Source: Platanthera guangdongensis (taxonomy: Eukaryota > Streptophyta > Magnoliopsida > Asparagales > Orchidaceae). From it: a DNA stretch of 64,000 bases. The stretch spans positions 80,040,564 through 80,104,563 of the forward strand of contig CM077166.1 in assembly GCA_039583875.1 (NCBI GenBank), given 5' to 3'. A model generated the notes under the pieces. That model ran no database searches and was not told where the DNA came from. It worked only from the letters and a program-made list of their open reading frames with translations. The translations under genes and the position numbers were made by a program. Shown piece after piece: positions 1 to 11,327 of this stretch; within the stretch, counting starts at the first letter, position 1; each line of letters begins with the position of its first letter.

Positions 1-1
1 A

Positions 2-1138
2 ATTGAAGAAATAGCTCCTTGGGTAACTCCTCCTCTCCCTCCTGTTGCTTCCTCTGCTGCTGCTGCTACAGTCTCTTCCTCCTCAGATTTGCTGCAACAT
101 ATTACAATTCTTCTTCAAGAACAAAGAAATTATTTTGATACTTCTTTAAAGATAGTAACTGACAAGGTCATGGCTCTAGAGACTGAGATGAGCAGAGGCT
201 TTGCTGAAATTCAGCATAATACTGACAAGCTCAAGTATTTATTCCAACTTGGTGGCAAAGCCCTTGACCACACTATCACTTGTGTTGGCAATCTTATGGA
301 ACAAGGTGTCACCCTTGCAAACAATCAGATAGAGCTAGACAAGAGAACTGAAGCTAACAAAATGAAAATCTGTGAAGAAGTTGGTCTTTTCAAAGAAGAT
401 GCTATAACCAAGCTATCTGTTGAAATCAGAAAGTGGGAGGGTTTGATCAAAGAACATAAAGAACAAGTAGAAAAATCTGCTGCTCAGAAGTCAGATGTAT
501 GGGAAGCTCATGTGAAGACCATTCATGATGATGTGCTAGCCCAAATACAGAGTGTCAAATTTCATACCGATGACACTGCTGTCTGGATGCAAAATCAGAT
601 TCTGCCCGATCTTGCTGTTGACCCCAACATCATTCCTCATCATTTAAACCCTCTAGCTATAGATATCACTTCCCCAGCTGTTCCTCTGCAACCTACATTC
701 TCTCTCAGGCCTGGAGACACAGTTGCTCCTCCAGCCACCTATGCCCAAGACTGGGAAGAAGACCCTACTGATATATTCCTCAAAGCTCCTCCAGAGATCA
801 AAACCTACAAGAAGAAAAGGAAGTATGGTGAAGGCCCCTCTGCTAGCTGGACTGCTCCTTCCAAAGCCACTGAACATGTTGAAGCTTGGTCTCCAACTTG
901 CAAGTCTCTAATTTTGGACACACTCAGACTAGTTATGGATCTTAATGAGAACAGGAACATTCATTATAGTTCCCAGGAATGGGAGTTATATGAGAAATCA
1001 ATGCTAAAAAGGAAGATCCATGACAGAGAGTTTGGGAGAAATAATCCTGCTGCTCCTCCAAGGCCTCCTAAATATTTCCCGAAGCCTTTCAGCTATCTAA
1101 GAAGACAGCAAGAAAAGATGGAAAAGCAGCAAACCTAA
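2..1138 (+). CDS. Extra ORF downstream of pol (Sirevirus-type aORF), C-terminal part of element A
   Basis: The frame is open from base 2 to the TAA at 1136-1138. The first in-frame start-like codon at 89 is TTG and the frame continues open to its left, so this is the C-terminal part of a longer protein. About 150 residues look like a coiled coil rich in Glu, Lys and Leu, followed by a proline-rich middle and a basic C-terminus containing YFPKPFSYLRRQQ. The same block (YFPKPFHYFERQ) ends the extra ORF of element E. In Sireviruses an additional, sometimes called envelope-like, ORF follows pol; its function is unknown. I see no signal peptide or membrane segment here, so an envelope role is not supported. 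No stop or frameshift is visible in this part. Confidence 0.7.
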   Translation: MEEIAPWVTPPLPPVASSAAAATVSSSSDLLQHITILLQEQRNYFDTSLKIVTDKVMALETEMSRGFAEIQHNTDKLKYLFQLGGKALDHTITCVGNLMEQGVTLANNQIELDKRTEANKMKICEEVGLFKEDAITKLSVEIRKWEGLIKEHKEQVEKSAAQKSDVWEAHVKTIHDDVLAQIQSVKFHTDDTAVWMQNQILPDLAVDPNIIPHHLNPLAIDITSPAVPLQPTFSLRPGDTVAPPATYAQDWEEDPTDIFLKAPPEIKTYKKKRKYGEGPSASWTAPSKATEHVEAWSPTCKSLILDTLRLVMDLNENRNIHYSSQEWELYEKSMLKRKIHDREFGRNNPAAPPRPPKYFPKPFSYLRRQQEKMEKQQT

Positions 1139-1330
1139 GCTTAAACCTAAAAGATGTTGAGAGATTGAAATGACAAGTTGTAGACTTGATGTTTTTGGAA
1201 ATTTACATATATACAATTCTAAATTTCTGTCTAATTATCTTTTTCATTGTCTATTGCTTACCTGCTCATGTTTTTCTACTTAGTTTCTTTTATGTCTATA
1301 ATTCACCTTAGTGTAAAGGGTTCTGACTTC

Positions 1331-1347
1331 AACAAATAGGGGGAGAT
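1331..1347 (+). other. Polypurine tract of element A
   Basis: The purine-rich tract AAATAGGGGGAGAT lies directly against the LTR start TGTTGGG. It is the expected primer for plus-strand DNA synthesis. Elements E and C have the same AAATAGGGGGAGAT tract on the minus strand. Confidence 0.85.
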
Positions 1348-1672
1348 TGTTGGGTATTACATCCACACTAACCCAGATTTGATGAAGTCACCCTGGAACT
1401 AAGATGAATTAAGTTGTATTTGATGCTTGGGTTGAGTTATATGTTTGCAGGAATTTCACTGGGAAGTGTAGAACAATGTCAGTCCACAGTGGGTCACCAA
1501 ACACAGGAACTGTGCAATGTAATCCCTCATTGCATGTTCCAAGGTATTGACTCATGTGTGGTCTCTCTATTGGGGTACACTTCATATTCAAGCTATTGGA
1601 CCTTGGGAAAAGAATTGGAAGTTGACTACATTAGAAGAATGAGTTTCCAACAACAAAATTCTCTAAGTCTTT

Positions 1673-2388
1673 TACTCGAGTAGGTCCATAACTACTCGAG
1701 TAGATTGGTTATAATTTACTCAAGTAAAGAAGTTTTATACTCGAGTACTTAAGTGTATCTCTCATGTAGCTAAGTCATGTACTCGAGTAGACTTAGTCAT
1801 ATACTCGAGTAGCATGTTTATATACTCGAGTAGATCATTCATTATACCCGAGTATTAAAGGCTTCACTCGTCAAAATTCTTCTAAGTTATGGACTCGAGT
1901 AAATACACTCATATACTTGAGTAAGTATACTCACATACTCGAGTAGTTCATTATACCTACTCGAGTAGATCGTGTCTCACTCGTGTACTTTGTAATTTTC
2001 CTAACTCCAGAATTTTCTAAGTCTTTTACTCGAGTAGAACTTTCACGTACTCGAGTAGATCACTTCCTCTCGAGTAGTTTAGTTCAACTACTTGAGTAGC
2101 TGCTTGCTGATGTCTTCAGAAATTATTCCAAGTATTCCACTCGAGTAGTCCTTCATGTACTCAAGTAGTTAATGTAATATACTCGAGTAGTCCTTTCTTG
2201 TACTCGAGTAGATCCTTCATGTACTCGAGTAAGTCACTATACATACTCGAGTAGTTCTATCTGCTTACTCGAGTAGTTGGTTTCTACCTACTCGAATAGT
2301 CTATCTTTATATACCCGAGTATGTTCTCCTTCATATACTCGAGTAGTTATTCAACTACTCGAGTATCTCTTGTCTTACTCGTGTATAT
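1673..2388 (+). repeat. Array of TACTCGAGTA palindromes in U3 of element A
   Basis: About 16 exact and roughly ten degenerate copies of the 10-bp palindrome TACTCGAGTA lie at irregular spacing of about 15-40 bp. The copies are not a simple tandem repeat because the spacers differ. The block ends about 115 bp upstream of the TATA box, a position expected for enhancer-like sites. Confidence 0.9.
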
Positions 2389-2503
2389 GGCTGAACTTTT
2401 CTGAAATTTTGTCTAAGTCTTTTTTTGACGGGATTTTCAAATCACGCGACATGATTTGTCCACGTGTACATCATTATGACCGATTATGACTGTTATTCTC
2501 TCC

Positions 2504-2511
2504 TATATAAA
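2504..2511 (+). promoter_or_regulatory. TATA box of the element A LTR
   Basis: TATATAAA occurs just downstream of the palindrome array and is the likely U3/R promoter core. The transcription start would fall about 30 bp downstream, near 2535. Confidence 0.65.
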
Positions 2512-3229
2512 GTCTTATCAGAAAATGACAAACCCTAAGTATTCTTTAAGCTTTCATTGTCAATTTATTTTACGAAAGTTTTTCAGCCGACTCCTCTCTA
2601 TTTTCACGAAACGGAAGCCGCCGCCGCCATCTTCTCCGGCCACTGCTTCTAATTTCAGAGGATTCATTCTGAAGAAAGTTACAAATCGAGATCGACATCA
2701 CTGTTTGTCTTCTCTCTCTGATTCTGTAAAAGCAAAGAAGATCCAGATCTGGGCCGAGATTTTCTTCACCGATTTCCGAAAGTGCTGCAAAGTTCATAAG
2801 AAGAAGAGTCATGCCGTTTCATCAGATCTGATTGGATTTACTGTTTGTATAACTTTTCTAAAACTTTATTAATCTTGTAGGAGAAACTTTCTACGAGTGT
2901 AGGAGTTTTTCACTCCGAGTTTGTAGGAAGTGTTATCTTCTGAGGTGTAGATCCCGTTGTTTGGATCGAGTTTGTAGGAACTTTGTTCCGAGGGTAGGAT
3001 CGGTTTTTCGATCCGAGATAGTGGAGTAGCCGAGTCTAGTTGATTGCTAGATCGGTGAGGGAAAGTGGATGTACCCAAGGTCGGGGAACCACTATAAATC
3101 TTGTGTCGTATGTAATATTGGTAGATAGTTCTGTGATGTGGTCTAAATATTCTGTTATTCCGCAAAAGACGCACAACTCACCTATTTACCCCCCTCTAGG
3201 TGATTTAGGTTGACAACCGTTTTCTTTCA

Positions 3230-6200
3230 GGTTCTTTGGATCAATATAGGACTCTGTATAAAATTTCATCCCATTTGGAGATGAAGGGGTTTGGGTTTTG
3301 GAAAACACTAGCCTAGCCTAAAAAGGTTAATTAGGTTAAGTTGTCCCTTGTGGTGTTGAGTGACCAAATTAGCTCAACAGAGGTTGAAACTTGGGCCACT
3401 GACTTATTATGACATTAAACACCCTCACATGGAGTTTGTGGTGGATTAGGGGGGATTTTCCCTAGGACCCTTATTCAAACCCAAAGGTTGAACCTTTGGG
3501 GTTGTGAAGGACATGGGGTGATATGTCTTTGTATGGACTTGGTGTTTAGTCCATGTGATCATAGGGTGTTGAAATACCATAGGTAGGAATTTGGTGACAT
3601 TTAGGCTTAGGCACACAACTTAAACCAATTATGGATAGTTTAGGCCTATGCGTTTTATGAAAATATTGAATGGTCATATGACCTTGGATCCTTATGAACG
3701 TTTGGTATAAGAGTTTTTATAATAATATGAGTCTTTGGAAATTATTATAGGATGATTAGAAAACAATAGATCATACTTGTAGGTATAATCTCCACCTTGC
3801 CCTTTTTGATGATTTTGAAGTAACCATGATTAGATTAACTTATAATGATATGAAACTCTGGTAAAGTTAATCAAATATCATTTAGAGGCACTAAAAAATT
3901 ATTTGGATAATTTGGGCTTTCCCATTTAGTACTTCATGTGTAAAATGAACTACTGCACCTTATATTGGAAAATAGATTGTAAATACAATATCTTGCTGGA
4001 AAATTGTGTTTCTTGGCCAGATAATCTTTTATGGAATAATAAAGTCTAGAAAATTATTACATATTATTTTGATGAGTTTAAAAGAATGTTGCTTCACAAA
4101 GTGCACTTTAATAAAAGTATTTAAAGTATTTTTATACATTGTTCACTGACATTAGAATTACATGAAACTTAGTCAGTAGTTTTTTATGATAATTAGAAGT
4201 AGCTGGTAATGTTTATATAATTTTTGAACTACGATTTATGGTACTCCGTTCATTAACTCTAATTATTCGAATTACATTAAATTAATTACTTAGAGGTCAT
4301 CATATGCATATAAATCTGTAAAATTTGGCATATACTGATATATTACTGTCAAATAGTGTTCATAATTTTTGGGTTGCCATAACCTTAGGAAATTTAGTAC
4401 TTCATGTTCAAAATTACCCATGGCCTAATATTTGGGAAAATCTAATAAATGCTAAATTAATTAGGAAAATTACAAGTCTCTGGATTTAGGCTAAATGTAT
4501 CATGATAGACCGTTAATAATTATATTAGGGCCTTTGGATGAGAATTTGGAGTACCTCATGTCATGTACATCATATAGCTATGGTTGGTCTGCATTTAGTA
4601 AAACTGCGGAAATTGTGATAACATGTGGAATGGACATAGGGAGTTGGGTCGATTGTATACTGATGTGGTAAGGTGAAAAAGAGAGCTTCATTAGGAGTCA
4701 TGATGAGGAGACTGAAGGGTTGACTAGTGTTAAAAAGTGCTCCGGATCGACGAAAGATCGTCTTTCCTGTGGAGAGAGAGAGTCAAAATACACGAGGGTT
4801 AGATCCAAAATAATGTTAAAAGGGATCAGGAATTAGGTAATAACCTATAATAGTAAGTTCCTTGCGAAAGGTAGCTTTGGTCTTCAGCCCATCGTAGTTT
4901 CTAGTGCACTCGAGAGCCCTTCACAGGGAATGCCCTAGGCAGTCCAAGGTTAACGTAAGCCGTAAGACTAAATGGATTACAAGAGTAATTAGAAATAATA
5001 TAGGGTTACACTTACACACACACTTCCCGGGGTTGTGGTAGTTAGGTTGGGTATCATGAGCGGTAGGAACGGTGGTTTTGGTGATGGACAGGTTAGCCCG
5101 GTGAGCCGATGGATCGGATGGTTTCATGATGGACGGGTTAATCCGGGGAGCTTTGACTCGGTAGATATTTGTAACAGACGGAATTGTCCGCGGAGCTTTG
5201 GCTTGGTGGGAAATACATTAATGTTGCATGTGCATAATATATAAGTTGGTGGGTATTCAGTATTGGAAAGTCGTCACACCGACCCCAATACGTTGGCTCG
5301 GCAGGTGTGGTTTTACAATTGGCCAAATAAAGTCTGGGGCGGCAACCAGCAAGATTACGTAGGAGCTCCACTTAGTGCAGCAGTGTCGAGGAGTGCGATA
5401 GGTCTGACTGGTAGTGTTGATTCCAGTTTTGAGGTGGGCGAGGCCCAACCCACCGCTTCCGTTTTCCTCTACGAAGGTATCCTGGGAGGTTAGGCTCCAG
5501 AAAGAGGGAACTAAAGGTCTGTGTGCACAGAGTCGAGTGTGTGTGTTGCACTTGCATGATTCACATCATGGCCCACTTGCATGTCATAACATTATCAATG
5601 CATTTAAACCCTGACACTTATTGCATAAAGTGGTATGGGATGCTTTATATAATAGGCCTTGCAGAACGAATCATTGGTCTATAGGTTTGTATGGGCATTC
5701 ATATAGGCCATGTTTACTTTCTTAATTTACTTTCTCATACTGTACTTGTTCACTTGTTCTCGTGTATACTGCTTACCTACTACTGCTTACTTATACTTGT
5801 TATGGATATATGCTCATATTAGACTAGTTATGCCGTCACCTGCTTACTTTGTTACTGTCCACCTACATTACCTTCCCTTTTCTCATCTCCGCTCGCTGCC
5901 TAGGAGCCATGGGGGAGGTGTGGGGGACAATATGACTTAGTCTTTTAGACTAATGGTCGTTGACCAAATCATTTTAGGGGATCGTAGAGCCTCACCAGGA
6001 GATTCATCCCAAAGGTCGGTGCGCTTGTTGACGTGACAGTCTATCACGGGAGTTCTGCTAGCAGGGACAGTGAGTCTTGATCCTTAGAACATATTAAACA
6101 TTTGCTTCTGAGGCTGAGTAATTTGTAGTGAGTATTTGATGTATCGGGCAGGAGCCCTCTGTAGTACTTTGTTTTATCATTACTCTAGACTCTCCCTTCG

Positions 6201-6408
6201 TGGAGATTTATATTATATTTCATGTGATTTATGTGGACCAATATCTAAGTTTTCATTAATCTTATATTTATTCTACTCTTCTGCGATCGGTATGGCCAAC
6301 GGGATCGGGGTTTTGTAATGACGACCTTCCCGTGCGTGTTGGTGTCACCGCAAAGCGGCGGTTCTGGGCATAAGACCCGGTTGGTTTTGCAAAAAAAGGG
6401 GTCTTATA
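3230..6408 (+). repeat. D LTR1, right part
   Basis: This stretch matches LTR2 from about 12941 to 16127 over its whole length with scattered substitutions and small indels. The first third is AT-rich and noncoding. The end contains the block before AAAAAAAGGGGTCTTA and the primer site. The last two bases are TA instead of CA. I see no gene in it; the short open frames at 4900-5950 are not conserved between the two LTR copies. Confidence 0.85.
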
Positions 6409-6411
6409 AAC

Positions 6412-6423
6412 TGGTATCAGAGG
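6412..6423 (+). other. Primer binding site, D internal copy 1
   Basis: TGGTATCAGAGG starts three bases after the LTR end and matches the 3' end of plant initiator-Met tRNA in its first 11 bases. Reverse transcription of the minus strand would start here. Confidence 0.85.
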
Positions 6424-6594
6424 GAAACCTCAATCAAAAGAGTAAAAGTCCACTAACCCTGGGTCACCCCCGCTTGAGTTTAGTTTGGGGAAAAACTAAG
6501 CAGCGGAAGCTGCGGTGTGCCCATATGCGGGATCACGTGTAAATCTCCACTTTTAACTAGGTTTGGGTCAAATCTCTTACAATTGGCCTTTGTT

Positions 6595-7723
6595 ATGCAG
6601 CACCCGACACATTCTGCGCCGCAGGGTGCAGCTTTGTAAACTCAGAATGTTGCACCAACTCATTCGGCTCCCACTCCATTCCTACAGTCAGAGATGGGGC
6701 AGACTCTGGCGGCCATTCTGCAGGCCTTCAGGGCCCATCAGGCTCCTGCTCCACAGCCGAACCCGGGGGTTAATTGGTTGAGCATCTTCCGAGGACTCTC
6801 TCCCCATCTTACATTGGGACGGAGATGGCTGTGAGGACGGAAGAGTGGCTGGATATCATGTTCGCGATGTTGACCACGATACGGTGCCCATGGTAGGAGA
6901 AGATACATCTAGTGGTCTCCTGCTTGGAGTCTCATGCCAAAAGATGGTGGAAGACACTTCTGGATATGACATTTGCTGATCGGGAAGTTGCTGACATTAC
7001 TTGGGAGGAGTTTAAGGCCACACTGTTGGAGCACTTCGTTCCATCATCGGCAAGAGACGAGCTGGAAGACAAGTTCCTGCAGCTGAGGCAGGGCAATAGT
7101 ACAGTGGTGGAGTACCACCGGGACTTCAATCTCGTAGCCCGGTTTGCGTACACCTATCAGCTGGACGAAGCAGGGTATACAAAGATGTTCTATAAGGGCC
7201 TTCAAGGGGACCTGAGAGAGGCTCTTTTGTTTGTATCTGACGGGCCTATACCTCGGATTCTAGAGATGGCAAAGAGGTTAGAGGTTGATTGGCCCACGAC
7301 TCGAGGCCGGAAAAGTCCAACTGAGGATCAGGGTTAGGAAGGCAGGAATGATCTGCGGAGGGGCCGCTTTGTTGATGAGACAAGGGCAGAGGACCAAACC
7401 CGCCAAGAGGTGAGACAATATCCTAGGGTGCCAGTGGTATTGTCCCCCATCCTCTTAAGGTGTGGGAGATACAGAGGCCCGGATGTGTGTCACTTCCTCT
7501 GCCCGAGTGCTACAACTATCATCAAGTAGGGCACATACGGAGAAACTGCCACATGATGGGGGAACCTCTACCGGCACCGCAGGCTGCCCCGCCCGCTCAG
7601 CAGTTTGCAGGAAGAGGCTATGGAATAGGATGTGGTTTCTAGGCCAAAGATTAGAGGCAAGATAGGGAGCAGGTGTATGCTCTAGACTTGGCTCCAACTC
7701 AGGACCGAGCAGGTTGATTGCAG
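6595..7723 (+). pseudogene. gag: gag of D internal copy 1, degraded
   Basis: The ATG at 6595 aligns with the ATG at 16313 of copy 2. The retrotransposon Gag domain is clear in the segment 6912-7337, with RWWKTLLD, TWEEFKATLLEHF and QLRQGNSTVVEYHRDF. A zinc knuckle follows near 7510 but its second cysteine is tyrosine (CYNYHQVGHIRRNC), so the metal site is broken. The N-terminal part is out of frame with the Gag domain and a TAG interrupts it near 6894. The product would be the capsid/nucleocapsid protein of the virus-like particle. It ends where the intron-like block begins. Confidence 0.8.
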
Positions 7724-7841
7724 CTATGCTGTTAATTTTGTGTTGTTATTTACTTTTGGAATATTTGAAACAACAAACAACAGTAGCATACTAAGAAAGA
7801 AAACCAAGGGTTCACTTTCCTAACCATATCTAAATAAACAT
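7724..7841 (+). other. Intron-like block between gag and protease, D copy 1, both splice sites lost
   Basis: This 118-bp AT-rich block is the counterpart of 17446-17563 and has exactly the same length. Its first two bases are CT instead of GT, and the AG at its end has become AT (CAT where copy 2 has TAG). The CTAAC branch-like site is kept. Flanking sequence on both sides is coding-like and GC-richer. Confidence 0.55.
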
Positions 7842-9907
7842 GAATAGTTATGGTTTGTGGCAAACCTCCCCACACCTTGGTGGATACGGTGGCGGGGCAC
7901 AATTTCGTCTCCGAGGAGTTCGTAAAGGGACTGGAGGGAGTCAGACATTATTCGGGAGTCACCAGGAGGGTGCGTCTCCCCAACGAGATGGAGGTCTTAG
8001 CTACTGCTAAGTGCCTCCTGAAGGTGACAATTGATGGTCTGACACTCGAGGCCCCAGCAACAGTCTTGATGATGCCGGACTTCGACCTAGTTCTGGGCAT
8101 GACATGGCTCACCTGGAAACATGCACGGATAGAATGACCGATGTGGAAGGTTGTGCTGAGATATGACGACACCTTCGCGACCTTCGAAGGTATTAATCTC
8201 ATCTCGCTTAGGATATTATCTACTACTCAGGCTGTCAAGGGCTACATGCAGGGAGATGAGGTTTATCAGGTGTTCTTTGAGATGGTTGAGGTAAAGACGA
8301 CGTTTGTTGATATAACAGTAGTGCGGGAATTTGCGGATGTATTTCTAGAGAGGCTACCAGGATTTCCACCGCACCGGGAGAAGGGCTTCCAGATTCAGTT
8401 GGTGACTGGAGCAAAGCCAGTGTCTAGGGCTCCCTATCGGATGGCTCCGAAGGAGATGGTCCAGTTTAGTAGCTAGCTGCAGGAGCTGGTGGAGGCTCGA
8501 TTTGTTGGGCCGACTTCCTCACCTTGGGGAGCTCCAGTCTTGTCCGTGAAGAAGAGGGATGGGACCCTTAGGTTATGCATCAACTATCGTGCACTGAACC
8601 AATTGACGGTCTGAAATACATATCCACTGCCGAAGATCGATGAGCTATTTGACCAACTAGAGGGAGTACGCTAGTTCTCGAAGCTGGATCTGATATCGGG
8701 ATATTATCAGTTGCATATTTAGGAAGAGGATGTCCCGAAGACAACATTCAACAGCAGATATGGCTTGTATGAGTTTGTCGTGATGCCCTTCGGGCTCACG
8801 AATGTGCCATCAGCTTTCATGAGCTTGATGAACCTGGTGTTCGAGCCGTACCTCGATAGATTTGTCATTGTGTTCATAGATGACATCCTCATTTATTCGA
8901 GGACGAAGGAAGAGCATGCACAACATCTGGTCTTGACTCTGTAGAAGCTCATAGAGAATCAGTTATATGCCAAGTTCAGGAAGTGCCAGTTTTGGCTGAC
9001 GGAGGTGGCCTTCCTAGGCCACATTATCAGTGTTGCGGGAATGGTAGTGGATCCAACAAAGATTTGGGTTGTGAGGGACTGGCCCCGGTTGAAGACGGCC
9101 ACGGATGTCCGCAGTTTTCTGGGATTGGCCGGGTACTATCGGAAGTTTGTATAGGGGGTCTCATAGATAGCCCTCCCACTCACTTCTTTGACGAAGAAGG
9201 ACAATCTATTCATTTGGACGCCGCAGTGTGAGGCAGCTTTCCAGGAGTTGAAGGATTGGCTTACATTGGCCCCTATCCTTGCCCCTCAGTCTGGGAAGGA
9301 GGGCTTTCAGGTATACCTGTATGCATCATTTCAGGGGATGGGTGCTGTACTGATGCAGCACGAGCATGTGATAGCATACGCCTCCCGCCAGCCGAAGAAG
9401 CATGAGTAGAATTTCTTTGTGCATGACTTGGAGATGGGAGCAGTGGTGTTTGCTCTAACGATTTGGAGGCATTACCTTTATGGGGTGCGCTATGAAATAT
9501 TTTCGGATCACAAGAATCTAAAATATGTAGATACATAGAAGGAATTGAACATCCGCCAGAGACGATGGGTGGAGTTCCTATCTTATTATGAGTATGCAAT
9601 GCACTACCACCCTGGGAAGGCGAATGTGGTGGCAGACGTGCTGAGCTGGAAAACTGCCAGTACAGTAGCCGAGCCTCAGTTGATGGCTATGGAGCTTGTG
9701 CGGATGATGGAGGTTATGCAGATTACCTTGGTGTCCTCGGACGACTCGGATCTGTATGAGGAGTATTTGGCCGCGATGAGTACTATAGACGACATACAGG
9801 ACCGTATCAGCGCTGAGGAGAGGATGGATGGCAAGCAGGAGCCAGTATTCAGGGCTTTGGAGGTAAGCACGGCCGGGGATTATACAGAGAAGGATGGTGT
9901 ATTGTGA
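7842..9907 (+). pseudogene. pol: Protease, reverse transcriptase and RNase H of D copy 1, degraded
   Basis: The protease region reads VDTVAGHNFV at about 7880, where copy 2 keeps [10 protein letters not shown], so the catalytic Asp-Thr-Gly is lost. The RT begins near 8320; palm motifs include MPFGLTN near 8790 and FIDDILIYS near 8870. RNase H follows; the first aspartate of the YTDAS motif is Tyr (YLYAS) near 9315. In-frame stops at 8612, 8720 and 9152 recur at the same places in copy 2. A unique TAG at 8138-8140 area and other breaks also occur. The region 9545-9907 is the RNase H end (YHPGKANVVADVLS) and the linker to integrase. Confidence 0.85.
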
Positions 9908-11194
9908 TTTAGAGGATGGGTTTACATACCAGCTGGTGGCAGGAATTGGGAGGACATTATGTCCGAGGCTCACTACAGCAGGTACTCGTTGCACTCGGGC
10001 ATCACCAAGATGACGACCAACCTGAAGAGGACGATGTATTGGCTGGGCATGAAGAGGGACATCTCATACTTCATGACCCATTGTAAGGCTTGTCAGTTAG
10101 TGAAAGCAGAGTGTAAGAGTCCGGCCGGGTTGTTGTAGCCACTTCCGGTGCTGGAGTGGAAATTCGACGATATCGCCATGGATTTCATACATGGTCTTCC
10201 TCGGTCACATGCGGGGAATGACTTGATTTGGGTGATCGTCGATCATTAAACGAAGGTGTCCAGGTTTCTACCGTTCAGGATGGACGCTTCAGTGGGTGAC
10301 TTGGTGAGGACGTTTTTGGAGAAGTTCGTCCGATACCATGGAGTGCTGAGGACGATTGTGTCCGATCGTGATGGGCGATTTATGTTTAAGGAGTGGAGGT
10401 CGGTCCAGGCTTATTTGGTGACCCGGTTGACATTCAGTACTGCCTTCCACCCGCAGATGGATGGGCAGACAGAGCGCACCAATCGGACACTGGAGGATTT
10501 GTTGCGCCTTTGCATTCTGGACCGTGGAGAGCTATGGGAGAGGCAGCTCCCGTCGATCGAATTCTCATACAACAACAGCCACCAGTCCAGCATCAGCATG
10601 GCCGCTTATGAGGCTTTATACGGGCGGAGAAACAGGACTCCTTTGTATTGTATCCAGGATGAGGATCCGAAGGCACTTGGCTCGGAGCTCGTTGAGGATA
10701 CGGATGCTCCGGCGCGGTTGATTCGAGACAGGATGTTGGAGGCCTAGAATAGACAAGCCAAGTATTACGATGCTCGACATCGTCGGGTAGAATTTCAAGT
10801 AGGAGACCAGGTGTTTCTAAAGATACGACCGATGCATGGAATCTCACGGGTGCCTGGTCAGAAGAAGCTCAGTCCGAGATACATGGGGCCTTACAGTATC
10901 CTTAAGAGGATCAGCCCCTTGGCTTACAAACTGGAGTTACCATCAGAACTAGCATGGTTGCATGAAGTCTTCCACGTCACCTACCTCAGGAGACCTCTAC
11001 TTCGATCGGAGCAGCAAATTACTACTACAGATGGGCCTATAAACTCTGATCGATCGGCGCTCCTAAAGCAGATCCGAATACATGATACTGGGATGCAGGT
11101 CTTGCGGTGCAAGAAGGTTCCGCTGGTCAAGGTCTTGTGGAGGAATCATGGACAAGATGAGCACACGTGGGATGCACATGATTTGATGCAGTAA
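9908..11194 (+). pseudogene. pol: Integrase with chromodomain, D copy 1, degraded
   Basis: A zinc-binding N-terminal domain (THCKACQLVKAEC, 10075-10115) is followed by the core. The acidic residues are in DFIHGLP with a downstream VIVD, in VSDRDGRF near 10365 and in the Glu of GQTERTNRTLE near 10470. A TAA in the VD..TK block (near 10246) and a TAG at 10745 interrupt the frame. The C-terminal segment 10811-11194 has GPYSILKRI, the LHEVFHVTYLRR block and a chromodomain with VKVLWRNHG and HTWDAHDL. The chromodomain is cut by TAA at 11192 just before RYPGLF; copy 2 has TAA at the same codon. Bases 11195-11327 are noncoding; no clean polypurine tract is visible before LTR2. Confidence 0.85.
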
Positions 11195-11327
11195 AGGTAC
11201 CCAGGACTTTTCACGTCAGGTAACCCCATTAACATCTCGGGATGTTACATTTATTTCTCATACTTGAAACCCCGTAGGCCTTACTTGAATTTCGTGGACG
11301 AAATTTTTATTTTTATGTATTGGGATT

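Larger units (their letters stand above)
1..3229 (+). mobile_element. Element A: Sirevirus-like Ty1/copia, 3' part only
   Basis: Only the end of the extra ORF, a polypurine tract and the 3' LTR lie in the window; gag and pol would be to the left. The Sirevirus-like assignment rests on an extra ORF after pol with the same C-terminal block as element E, on the purine tract AAATAGGGGGAGAT, and on an LTR running from TGTTGGG to TTCTTTCA. It sits in LTR1 of element D: the D sequence resumes at 3230 with GTTCTTTGG, which corresponds to GTTGTTTGG at 12941 in LTR2. GTTCT is therefore the expected right copy of the target duplication; the left copy is outside the window. Confidence 0.85.
1348..3229 (+). 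repeat. 3' LTR of element A
   Basis: The LTR starts with TGTTGGGTATTAC after the polypurine tract and ends with TTTTCTTTCA. Near its end it has a CACCTATTTACCCCCC block, like the CACCTATTCACC blocks at the LTR ends of elements E and C. It holds a palindrome array in U3, a TATA box at 2504 and a leader that contains a spurious open frame (2486-2872). It encodes no gene. Confidence 0.85.

Noticed and set aside
2486..2872. 128-codon open frame in the element A LTR leader
   Set aside because: It lies in the untranslated leader after the TATA box, has no recognisable domain and overlaps an opposite-strand frame of similar length.
3230..6408. Independent host gene in the 5.0-5.9 kb interval
   Set aside because: The interval is matched base for base in LTR2 at 14.7-15.7 kb, where the open frames change; it is LTR sequence.
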